Source: Vineibacter terrae (GTDB lineage: Bacteria; Pseudomonadota; Alphaproteobacteria; Reyranellales; Reyranellaceae). Taken from it: DNA of 64,000 bases. The notes under the pieces are model-generated. The model made no database searches and was not told the DNA's origin. It worked only from the letters and a program-made list of their open reading frames with translations. The stretch spans positions 242,834-306,833 of the forward strand of contig NZ_VDUZ01000001.1 of NCBI RefSeq assembly GCF_008039615.1. Direction: 5' to 3'. The translations under genes were made by a program, and so were the position numbers. Below, piece after piece: positions 57,397-64,000 of this stretch; the stretch's first letter is position 1, and every line of letters begins with the position of its first letter.

Positions 57397-57915
57397 TCAG
57401 GCGCGCTTGCGGGCGGGCTGGCGCGGAACCGGGACGTCCATGCCGAGCGGGACATGCCGGGGGCTGCCGGCGCCGGGGCCGGGATGCACATGGACCTGGC
57501 GCGGCACCAAGGGCTCGCCGCATTCGGAGCACACCAGCACCGGGTCGAAATCCTTGCCGCAGAGCTCATGGCGGTGCAGCAGCGGCCGGCCCTTGCGGTC
57601 GGACATGTGGACGTCGCCCCAGTGCACGATCGACATCACGACGGGATAGAGGTCGAGCCCCTTGGGCGTCAGCCGGTACTCATAGCGCACCGGCCGCTCC
57701 TGGTATGGGACCTTGGCCAGGACGAACTTCGCCACCAGCTTGCGCAGCCGGTCGGCCAGGATCGGCCGCGTGATGCCCAGGCGCTGCTGAAAATCCTCGA
57801 ACCGGCGCACCCGCAGGAAGCAGTCGCGCAGGATCAGCAGCGTCCAGCGGTCGCCGATCACGGCGATCGTGCGCGCCATCGAGCACGCCTCGTCCTCGAG
57901 CTTGTTCCACTGCAT
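57397..57915 (-). CDS. HxlR family transcriptional regulator
   Basis: The 172-residue regulator has the HxlR winged helix: ACSMARTIAVIGDRWTLLIL, LRVRRFEDFQQRLGITRPIL, and the wing RYEYRLTPKGLDLYPVVMSI. An additional C-terminal part has CSECGEPLVPRQVHVHPG with two cysteines. The N-terminal cysteine (EACSM) is a common redox-sensing position in the family. It is divergent from a TAXI binding-protein gene, its probable target, with 127 bases between starts. Confidence 0.88.
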   Translation of the reverse strand: MQWNKLEDEACSMARTIAVIGDRWTLLILRDCFLRVRRFEDFQQRLGITRPILADRLRKLVAKFVLAKVPYQERPVRYEYRLTPKGLDLYPVVMSIVHWGDVHMSDRKGRPLLHRHELCGKDFDPVLVCSECGEPLVPRQVHVHPGPGAGSPRHVPLGMDVPVPRQPARKRA

Positions 57916-58042
57916 CGGCGACCTCCACGCTGCCCGCCCATGCTACACCGCACTGCGTTCGAATACAAAACCTGCCTGGGCCCTGGCGCCGGCGCCGCGC
58001 TTTCTGTCATCCTGCGCCGTGCGAAGACGCGCAGGAGGCACC

Positions 58043-58996
58043 ATGACGAGCCTGACCATCGCGCTGTCCGTGCTGATCTGCGCCGCCGCCTTCGGCGCGG
58101 CGCAGGCGCAGGACAAGACGATCGTGACCTTGGGCACTGCGACGCCGGGCGGCGGCTTTCCGGTCTACGGCGATGCCATGGCGCAGACGATCAACGACAC
58201 CGACGCCAGCCTCCTGGTGCAGCCGCGCAACACCAAGGGCAGCGCCGAGAACATACCGCTGCTGGAGGCCGGCAGCCTGGACATCGCGCTGGTCCAGGGC
58301 GAAGCCGCGTTCGAGGCGCTGAACGGCGTCGGCCGCGCACCGGCCGACCTGAAGATCATCGCCGCCATGTACGCCACCGCCGGCATGTTCGTCGTGCGCG
58401 CCGACAGCTCCTATCGCAGCATCCAGGATCTCAAGGGGCAGAAGGTGGCGTTCGGCGCCCGCGGCTCGGGCCTGGTGATCCTGGCGCGCTACGTGCTGGA
58501 CGGCATCGGGCTGGACCAGGACCGCGACTTCCAGGCGATCTATCTCGAGCGCGCCGGCGACGGCCCGGCGATGGTGCTGGACGGCCGCGCCGCCGCGCTA
58601 TGGGGCGGCGGCATCGGCTGGCCCGGCTTCGCCACCATGGCGCGCAGCGAGCCCGGCGCCCGCTTCATCACGCCCAGCGCCGAGGAGATCGCGCGCATCC
58701 GCGCCAGGCACAGCTTCCTGCGGCCGCTGGCGATTCCGGCCGGCAGCTATCCCAACCAGGACACCGAGCTGCGCTCGGTCGGCTCGTGGAGCTTCATCAT
58801 GGCGCGGCCGACACTGCCTGACGACGTGGCTTGGCGCCTGGCGCGGGCGCTGCATCGCGGCGAGCCGGCGCTGGCGCAGCGCCTGGCGCAGGCGCGCGAG
58901 ACCACGGCCGCGAACACGGCCGCCGCCGTGCCGCGGCCGGCGCTGCTGCATCCCGGCGTCGCGCGCTACCTGCGCGAGCAGGGTCTGTTGCGCTAG
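58043..58996 (+). CDS. TAXI family TRAP transporter solute-binding protein
   Basis: The 317-residue periplasmic protein has a signal peptide (LTIALSVLICAAAFGAAQAQ) and the TAXI pattern VTLGTATPGGGFPVYGDAMA, DIALVQGEAAFEALNG and KVAFGARGSGLVILARYVLD. It is the soluble component of a tripartite ATP-independent importer; the membrane subunits are not in the window. The start at 58043 follows GCAGGAGGCACC. Confidence 0.88.
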   Translation: MTSLTIALSVLICAAAFGAAQAQDKTIVTLGTATPGGGFPVYGDAMAQTINDTDASLLVQPRNTKGSAENIPLLEAGSLDIALVQGEAAFEALNGVGRAPADLKIIAAMYATAGMFVVRADSSYRSIQDLKGQKVAFGARGSGLVILARYVLDGIGLDQDRDFQAIYLERAGDGPAMVLDGRAAALWGGGIGWPGFATMARSEPGARFITPSAEEIARIRARHSFLRPLAIPAGSYPNQDTELRSVGSWSFIMARPTLPDDVAWRLARALHRGEPALAQRLAQARETTAANTAAAVPRPALLHPGVARYLREQGLLR

Positions 58997-59090
58997 GCGC
59001 GACCCAGCCTGCCGCGCGCGGTGCTGGCCCGCCAGCGGCGACCGCCATAGGCTGCCGCCGATCGCCATCACGCCCGTGAAAGGACAGTCC

Positions 59091-60311
59091 ATGAATGTCG
59101 TCGCCAAGATCGATTCCGCCGGCCACGGGCTCAGCCCGGAACGGCTGGACCGCATCCGCGGCTGGATGCAGGCCCTGGTCGACCAGAAGAAGCTCGCCGG
59201 CCTGATCTCGGTGGTGAGCCGGCGCGGCCAGATGGCGCTGATGCATACCTGTGGCAAGGCCGACCTGGCGCGCGACAAGCCGATGCGGCCCGACACCATC
59301 TTCCGCATCTATTCGATGACCAAGCCGCTCACCAGCGTCGCCATCATGATGCTGTACGAGGAAGGCCGCTTCCAGCTCGACGACCCGATCACGCGCTTCC
59401 TGCCGGCGTTCAAGAACATGCGGGTCTACGTCTCGGGATCACGCGGCAAGTACGAGAGCGAGCCGGCGCAGCGCGACATCACCTTCCGCGACCTGCTCTC
59501 GCACACGTCGGGCCTGACCTACGGCTTCATGGAGGCAAGCCCGGTCGATGCCATGTACCGCGATGCCGGCGTCGACTTCCAGACCTCCAAGGCCAGCCTC
59601 AGGGAGGTGGTCGAGCTGGCCGCCAGCCTGCCCCTCATCGCCCAGCCCGGCACGGAATGGAACTACAGCATCGCCACCGACGTGCTGGGCTATCTGGTCG
59701 AGGTGATCTCGGGCCAGCCGTTCGAGACCTTCCTGCACGAGCGCGTGATCGCACCGCTGGGCATGACCGACACGTCCTTCCAGGTGCCGGCCGACAAGGT
59801 CGAGCGCTTCGCCGCCAACTACGGTCCCGACGAGGGCGGCGGCATCAAGCAGATCGAGGACCCGCAGAAGAGCCGCTTCCTGACCAAACGCCTGTGCTCG
59901 GGCGGCGGCGGCCTGCTGTCGACGGCGGCGGACTACATGCGCTTCTGCCAGATGATGCTGAACAAGGGCACGCTCGACGGCAAGCGCCTGCTGGGCCGCA
60001 AGACGGTCGAGCTGATGACCAGCAACCACCTGGCCGGCGACATGGCCGACATGGGCCAGCCGCGGTTCAGCGAATCGACCTATGCCGGCATCGGCTTCGG
60101 GCTCGGCTTCTCGGTGACGCTCGATCCGGCCAAGGCGCAGATCCTGGGGACGCCCGGCGAGTATGCCTGGGGCGGCGCCGCCAGCACCGCCTTCTGGATC
60201 GACCCGGCCGAGGACATGTACGTGATCCTGCTGACGCAGCTGATGCCGTCGTCGACCTACCCGATCCGCCGCGAGCTGCGCGTGCTCAGCTACCAGGCGA
60301 TCGTGGATTGA
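59091..60311 (+). CDS. Serine beta-lactamase-fold hydrolase (class C/EstB-like)
   Basis: The 406-residue protein has the penicillin-binding fold active-site motifs: SxxK at S75-M-T-K78 in RIYSMTKPLTS, the second motif with Y192 in WNYSIATDVLGY, and the third WGGAASTAFWID. Between them DLLSHTSGLTYG is diagnostic. It hydrolyses esters, amides or beta-lactams. No signal peptide is visible, so an esterase role in the cytosol is likelier than antibiotic resistance. The start at 59091 follows AAAGGACAGTCC. Confidence 0.88.
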   Translation: MNVVAKIDSAGHGLSPERLDRIRGWMQALVDQKKLAGLISVVSRRGQMALMHTCGKADLARDKPMRPDTIFRIYSMTKPLTSVAIMMLYEEGRFQLDDPITRFLPAFKNMRVYVSGSRGKYESEPAQRDITFRDLLSHTSGLTYGFMEASPVDAMYRDAGVDFQTSKASLREVVELAASLPLIAQPGTEWNYSIATDVLGYLVEVISGQPFETFLHERVIAPLGMTDTSFQVPADKVERFAANYGPDEGGGIKQIEDPQKSRFLTKRLCSGGGGLLSTAADYMRFCQMMLNKGTLDGKRLLGRKTVELMTSNHLAGDMADMGQPRFSESTYAGIGFGLGFSVTLDPAKAQILGTPGEYAWGGAASTAFWIDPAEDMYVILLTQLMPSSTYPIRRELRVLSYQAIVD

Positions 60312-60312
60312 G

Positions 60313-60443
60313 CTTCCTTCCCCACGCAGTGGGGAAGGTGGCCGAAGGCCGGATGGGGACCTGACGTGGTCTCCGTTGCAAAGATCACGTCGGCTCCCCT
60401 CCGCCCCTTCGGGGCACCTCCCCAGCTTTGCTGGGGAGGAAAA
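60313..60443. repeat. Family C palindromic repeat, copy 3
   Basis: It shares the end hairpins, GGCCGAAGGCC, the GACGTGGTC/GATCACGTC pair, and CCCCTTCGGGG with copy 1. It sits between the hydrolase stop and the dioxygenase stop. Confidence 0.88.
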
Positions 60444-60444
60444 T

Positions 60445-61332
60445 TTACGCCGCCGCCTGCTGCGCGGTCGGGGCCTCGCCGGCGACGGTGGTGCGGCGCA
60501 TGTCGCGGACCTCGCCGGTCTCGTCGTAGCGCCGCGCGCGGTGCATGGTCTGGCGGTTGTCCCACATCACCAGGTCGTGCTGGCACCACTGGTGCGCGTG
60601 GACGAATTCGCGCTGGGTGGCGTGCTCGATGAGGTCGCGCAGGAAGGCGCGCGCCTCAGGCATCGGCCAGCCCACGATCGTGCCGGCGTGCGAGGCCAGG
60701 AACAGCGACTTGCGGCCGGTCACGGGATGGGTGCGCACCAAGCTCTGGCGCACCGGCCTGAACATGGCGCGCTCCTCCTCGCTGAACTCGCCGAAGCCCA
60801 GCTGGCCGCGCGAGTAGATCAGCGAATGCTCGCAGACCAGCCCCTCGATCTCGGCCTTGGTGGCATCGTCGAGCGCATCGTACGCGGCGCGCATGTCGGC
60901 GAACTCGGTGTTGCCGCCGTGCGAGGGCACGGCACGGCCCGACAGCAGCGAGTACTTCGCCGGCACGGCGCGGAAGGAGCTGTCGGAATGCCACAGGCGG
61001 TTGCCCAGGTTGAACATCCGGCGCCGGTCGTCGCGCTGGTAGATCTTGCTGTCGGGGTCGAGGTTGGAGATGTCGGCCAGCTCGCCGCTGATGCGCCGCT
61101 CGTTGGCCTTGGTGATGTTGCCGCCGACCGCCAGCTCGATCTGGCCGAAATTGCGCGTGAAGGCGACCTGCTGCTCGTCGCTGATGTCCTGGCCGTGGAA
61201 GACCAGCACCGCATATTTGTCCATGCCGGCCTCGATGGCCGCGACCTCGTCGGGCGCCATCGGCCGGCGCAGATCGACGCCGGACACCTCGCCGACAAAG
61301 ACCGGATGAAGCGGGCGAATGGTGACGCTCAT
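60445..61332 (-). CDS. TauD/TfdA family 2-oxoglutarate-dependent dioxygenase
   Basis: The 295-residue Fe(II) enzyme has the metal-binding HxD at H115-S-D117 in NRLWHSDSSF, the distal H264 in NRQTMHRARR, and the 2-oxoglutarate-binding arginine near residue 279. It starts MSVTIRPLHPVFVGEVSGVD, as in TfdA-type enzymes, with the LVFHGQDIS strand. It hydroxylates an aryloxy acid, a sulfonate or a similar substrate. The start at 61332 follows GCGATC without a strong ribosome-binding site. Its stop lies against a family C repeat. Confidence 0.9.
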   Translation of the reverse strand: MSVTIRPLHPVFVGEVSGVDLRRPMAPDEVAAIEAGMDKYAVLVFHGQDISDEQQVAFTRNFGQIELAVGGNITKANERRISGELADISNLDPDSKIYQRDDRRRMFNLGNRLWHSDSSFRAVPAKYSLLSGRAVPSHGGNTEFADMRAAYDALDDATKAEIEGLVCEHSLIYSRGQLGFGEFSEEERAMFRPVRQSLVRTHPVTGRKSLFLASHAGTIVGWPMPEARAFLRDLIEHATQREFVHAHQWCQHDLVMWDNRQTMHRARRYDETGEVRDMRRTTVAGEAPTAQQAAA

Positions 61333-61380
61333 GATCGCCTCGTGCTGCAAGCAACAAACACGATCCTAGCCCCGCTTCCC

Positions 61381-61436
61381 AGGCCTGTCACCCCCGGGCT
61401 TCGCCCAGGATGACAGTGGCTTGCTCGGGGTGACGC
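61381..61436. repeat. Short inverted repeat resembling family A ends
   Basis: The segment has CTGTCACCCCCGGGCTTCGC and AGGATGACAG with a downstream GGGGTGAC, giving overlapping TGTCA...TGACA pairs. It may be another small repeat family. Confidence 0.4.
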
Positions 61437-61442
61437 TGCCGC

Positions 61443-62357
61443 CTAACCCGTCGCCGCCTGCTTGCGCGCTTCGCGGGCGGCGATGGCGTCGTGGCGGCGC
61501 AGCAGCGTCTCGGCGCGGCGGATCACCGGGATGTCGATCATCTTGCCGTCGACGGCGAAGGAGCCGCGGCCGGAGGCGGCCTGCTTGCGGTCCTCCTCGA
61601 TGAGGCGCCGGGCATAGGCGACCTCCTCGGCCGAGGGGGTGTATTCCTCGTTGACGATCGCCACCTGCCCCGGATGGATGCAGCTTGCGCCCATGAAGCC
61701 GAACTGGCGCGAGCGGCGCACCATGCGGCGAAAGCCGTCCCGGTCACCGAAGCCGGCGACGCTGGCGATGTAGCCGAACGGCATCAGGCCGGCCGACCGG
61801 GCGGCGTAGATCATGGTCTGCTTGGGCAGCAGCAAGGTCTCCTCGGTCGGCTCCATGCCGACCTCCGATGCGAAATCCTCGCCGCCGATGCTCATGGCCA
61901 CCAGGCGCTCGCAGGCGGCGGCAATCGCCGGCATGTCGAAATAGCTGCGCGGCGTCTCGATCATGGCGATGAGCTTGGTGTGGCCGGGCGCCAGGCCGCG
62001 CTGCTGCTCCAGCTCGCCCACCAGCTCGTCGAGCAGCCGGATGTGGTCCGGGCCCTCGACCTTGGTCACGGCGATGCCGTGCACGCCGGGGCAGACCGCG
62101 GCCTCCAGGTCGCGCACCGCCATCTGCAGCGGCCGGTTGATGCGCACGACCACGTCGGCGCCGCCGCGGCTCACACGCGCGGCGGCTGCCTCGACCAGCA
62201 TGCGCGCCCGCGCCTTCTCGCCCGGCGGCACGCTGTCCTCGAGGTCGAGCTGCACCACATCGGCGCCACGTGTGTGGGCCTTGTCGACGAACTTCTCGAC
62301 ATTCACCGGCACGTAGAGCAGCGAGCGCCAGACGGGCAGGTCCTTTTCCGCCTTCAT
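61443..62357 (-). CDS. HpcH/HpaI aldolase family protein (CitE-like)
   Basis: The 304-residue TIM-barrel protein begins WRSLLYVPVNVEKFVDKAHT and has the CitE features VVQLDLEDSVPPGEKARAR, VVRINRPL, LIAMIETPRSYFDMPAIAA and IGGEDFASEVG. Near the end is GASCIHPGQVAIVNEEYTPS. CitE-like enzymes cleave or form C-C bonds in acyl-CoA thioesters, for example malyl- or citramalyl-CoA. The start at 62357 follows GGAGGAGGTGTC. It is 76 bases downstream of a CaiB-type CoA-transferase gene, with which it probably acts. Confidence 0.9.
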   Translation of the reverse strand: MKAEKDLPVWRSLLYVPVNVEKFVDKAHTRGADVVQLDLEDSVPPGEKARARMLVEAAAARVSRGGADVVVRINRPLQMAVRDLEAAVCPGVHGIAVTKVEGPDHIRLLDELVGELEQQRGLAPGHTKLIAMIETPRSYFDMPAIAAACERLVAMSIGGEDFASEVGMEPTEETLLLPKQTMIYAARSAGLMPFGYIASVAGFGDRDGFRRMVRRSRQFGFMGASCIHPGQVAIVNEEYTPSAEEVAYARRLIEEDRKQAASGRGSFAVDGKMIDIPVIRRAETLLRRHDAIAAREARKQAATG

Positions 62358-62378
62358 GACACCTCCTCCATGCCGGCA

Positions 62379-62480
62379 GCGCGCCACAGCAGTGGCGCAT
62401 CGGCCCGAAGGGCCGGCTGCTTCCCAGCGCCGCTCATGATCCGGCGCTGCGCGCCGGTGCGCCACTGGAGTGGCGCGCTC
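62379..62480. repeat. Family D palindromic repeat, copy 2
   Basis: Outer arms GCGCGCCACAGCAGTGGCGC and GCGCCACTGGAGTGGCGCGC enclose the core CGCCGCTCATGATCCGGCGC shared with copy 1 at 790. The stop codon and last residues of the CoA-transferase gene lie inside it. Confidence 0.8.
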
Positions 62481-63717
62481 CCGGCAAGTCAGCCTCGATC
62501 ACGACGCCCTGGGCCTTCAGCGCCGCGTAGTCGGCATCCGACACGCCGATTTCGGCCAGCAGCGCGCGGTTGTGCTCGCCCAGCCTCGGTGCCCGGGAGC
62601 GGATCGAGCCGGGCGTGCCGGACAGGCGCGGGATGACCGGATGCATCGGGAACTGGCCCATCTCCGCGTCGGGATAGTCGGCCAGGATCTCGCGCTCGAC
62701 GACATGCGGGTCGCGCAGGATCTGGTTCACGTCGTAGACCGGGCCGATGGTCACCGCGGCGGCGTCGAAATACGCCACGGTCTCTTCCAGCGTGCGGGCG
62801 CCGACGAAGGCGCCGATGATGGCGTCGAGCTCCTCGGAGCGCTGCACGCGGTCGGCGTTGGTGCGGTAGCGTGGATCATTGATCAGGTCGGCCCGGTCGA
62901 TGGCGCGGAACAGCCGCTCCGTCATGCCCTGGGTCGAGGCCGACAGGCAGACCCAGCCGCCGTCCCTGGTGCGATAGACGTTGCGCGGCGCGGCGTTGGT
63001 CGAGCGGCTGCCGGTGCGCGGCTTGATGGCGCCGGTCAGCCGGTAGTTCGCGGCCTGCGGGCCGAGCGCGTTGAACAGCGGGTCCAGCAGCGGCAGGTCG
63101 ATCACCTGCCCGGCGCCGCCGTTCACCTCGACCGCGCGCAGCGCCATCATCACCGCCCCCACCCCGCTCAGCCCGGCGATGGTGTCGGCCAGGTACATCG
63201 GCGGCAGCACGGGCTCGCGGTCCTCGAAGCCGTTCATCGAGGCAAAGCCGCTCATGCCTTCGACCAGGGTGCCGAAACCCGGGCGGTGGCTATAGGGACC
63301 GGTCTGGCCCCAGCCGGAGATGCGCACGATCACCAGCCTCGGGTTGGCTGCCAGCAGGGTGTCGGGCGCCAGGCCCATCTTCTCCAGGGTCCCCGGCCGG
63401 AAGCTCTCGACGAACACGGCGCAGGACGGCAGCAGCTTCAGCAGAAGGTCGCGCACCGGCGCCTTGCGGAAATCGACGGCCAGGCTCTTCTTGTTGCGCG
63501 CGAAGATCTTCCAGTTGGTCTCGACGCCCTCGACCCGCCAGGCGCGCAGGGTGTCGCCCTCGGGCGGCTCGACCTTGATCACCTCGGCGCCGTAGTCGCC
63601 CAGCATTTGGGTCAGCGTGTTGCCGGCCACCAGCCGCGACAGGTCCATCACCCGCAGGCCGGTCAGCGGCCCGGTCGCGCCGGCGGCATAGTCGCGTTTC
63701 TTCAAGGCTTCGGTCAT
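62434..63717 (-). CDS. CaiB/BaiF family CoA-transferase
   Basis: The 427-residue protein belongs to the family III CoA-transferases: LTGLRVMDLSRLVAGNTLTQ, then GAEVIKVEPPEGDTLR, FRPGTLEKMGLAPDTLLAAN, ISGWGQTGPYSHRPGFG, and a C-terminal part with IGPVYDVNQILRDPHV. It moves CoA between an acyl-CoA and a carboxylate. The last 15 or so residues (PGARHSSGAPARSAGS) are coded by a family D repeat and are probably not part of the ancestral protein. The start at 63717 gives a normal N-terminus. It is the first gene of the transferase-lyase pair. Confidence 0.9.
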   Translation of the reverse strand: MTEALKKRDYAAGATGPLTGLRVMDLSRLVAGNTLTQMLGDYGAEVIKVEPPEGDTLRAWRVEGVETNWKIFARNKKSLAVDFRKAPVRDLLLKLLPSCAVFVESFRPGTLEKMGLAPDTLLAANPRLVIVRISGWGQTGPYSHRPGFGTLVEGMSGFASMNGFEDREPVLPPMYLADTIAGLSGVGAVMMALRAVEVNGGAGQVIDLPLLDPLFNALGPQAANYRLTGAIKPRTGSRSTNAAPRNVYRTRDGGWVCLSASTQGMTERLFRAIDRADLINDPRYRTNADRVQRSEELDAIIGAFVGARTLEETVAYFDAAAVTIGPVYDVNQILRDPHVVEREILADYPDAEMGQFPMHPVIPRLSGTPGSIRSRAPRLGEHNRALLAEIGVSDADYAALKAQGVVIEADLPGARHSSGAPARSAGS

Positions 63718-63781
63718 CGCTTGTCCGCGCTCGCTTGCGTGAGGCGCCACGTTAGCCCGCCGTCGCGACCGCGCACAAACG

Positions 63782-63813
63782 CTCCGTCGTGCGCCGCTGC
63801 GCTCGGGATGGCA
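63782..63813. repeat. Family A half-arm fragment
   Basis: The segment GCCGCTGCGCTCGGGATGGC resembles the right arm of family A with changes. The left arm is not seen within 40 bases. Confidence 0.4.
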
Positions 63814-63863
63814 GCGATGCGAAAGCTCGGCTACGCTTGCCGGCCACGACGGACGGGAGCGCC

Positions 63864-64000
63864 ATGAAAGTCTTCATCGCCTGCCTGGGCACCGAGACCA
63901 ACACCTTCGTGCCGTTCCCCACCGGGCGGCGCAATTTCGAGGAGAACGGAGTCTTCCACGGCGACGCGACGCGGCACACGCCCAACCTGTTCTCGGCACC
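63864..64000 (+). CDS. M81 family metallopeptidase (MlrC-like), start only
   Basis: The visible 45 residues start MKVFIACLGTETNTFVPFPT and continue RRNFEENGVFHG. This is the N-terminus of the M81/MlrC family, whose founding member opens the cyclic peptide microcystin. The gene runs off the end of the window. It is divergent from the CoA-transferase gene. The full family assignment rests on the short N-terminus. Confidence 0.75.
   Translation, partial: MKVFIACLGTETNTFVPFPTGRRNFEENGVFHGDATRHTPNLFSA

Noticed and set aside
57193-57900. Plus-strand frame through the HxlR region
   Set aside because: It is the complement of a complete HxlR regulator.

Overview
The window is a 64 kb piece of a high-GC chromosome, most likely from an alphaproteobacterium near Rhodospirillales/Reyranella-type soil or water bacteria. 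Three things point that way. The core genes recA, alaS and a eukaryote-type NADP isocitrate dehydrogenase lie in one neighbourhood, an alphaproteobacterial arrangement. An exact GTTC-N7-GTTC box, the alphaproteobacterial LexA target, sits upstream of recA. The accessory content is typical of metabolically versatile Reyranella/Bradyrhizobium-like genomes: Bug/TctC and TAXI binding proteins, CaiB and CitE-like enzymes, TfdA-like dioxygenase, nitronate monooxygenase and many LysR, AraC and HxlR regulators. The taxonomy is inferred from family content only. No tRNA, rRNA or CRISPR array was found.

Layout. 0-6 kb: LOG-family nucleotide phosphoribohydrolase, icd with a clear terminator, an unusual pyruvate-kinase-like protein, queC, and a secreted beta-propeller. 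6.3-13.5 kb: a complete peptide/nickel-type ABC importer with two adjacent paralogous binding proteins, two permeases and two ATPases. 13.5-18.4 kb: an orphan Hcp-like protein, a LysR regulator, an amidase followed by a broken amidohydrolase, an unrecognised 304-residue protein and a DUF3303-type protein. 18.4-22 kb: small envelope proteins and alaS. 22.2-27.8 kb: a cluster of CxxxCxxCC (YkgJ-type) proteins with five cysteine domains in three genes, one carrying three in tandem, interrupted by a class III aminotransferase; an alpha/beta hydrolase follows. 29.2-30.5 kb: recA with its SOS box. 30.6-34.1 kb: a cupin, alcohol dehydrogenase and amine oxidase operon ending at an ISAzo13-type transposase remnant. 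34.4-38 kb: gamma-glutamyltransferase, a small membrane protein and an L-lactate-permease family transporter.

38.5-45.5 kb is a patchwork of secreted hypotheticals, a putative zincin, GNAT and TfoX-domain proteins, and fragments of TctC, TolC and AraC genes, then an intact AraC regulator. That regulator shares a conserved upstream motif with the next gene, which encodes a secreted protein. 45.8-64 kb is mostly catabolic: two SDRs, an AidB-like acyl-CoA dehydrogenase opposite a LysR gene, a Bug binding protein, a DsbA-fold isomerase, an acyl-CoA ligase, nitronate monooxygenase, an HxlR regulator, a TAXI binding protein, a beta-lactamase-fold hydrolase, a TauD dioxygenase, a CitE-like lyase, a CaiB CoA-transferase and the start of an MlrC-type M81 peptidase.

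Five families of palindromic intergenic repeats recur through the window (called A-E below), several nested inside one another and one extending a coding region. They, the gene fragments and the broken recA-alaS-icd block suggest a locus that has grown by repeated insertion. The most unusual coding system is the cysteine-cluster array at 22.2-27.8 kb.
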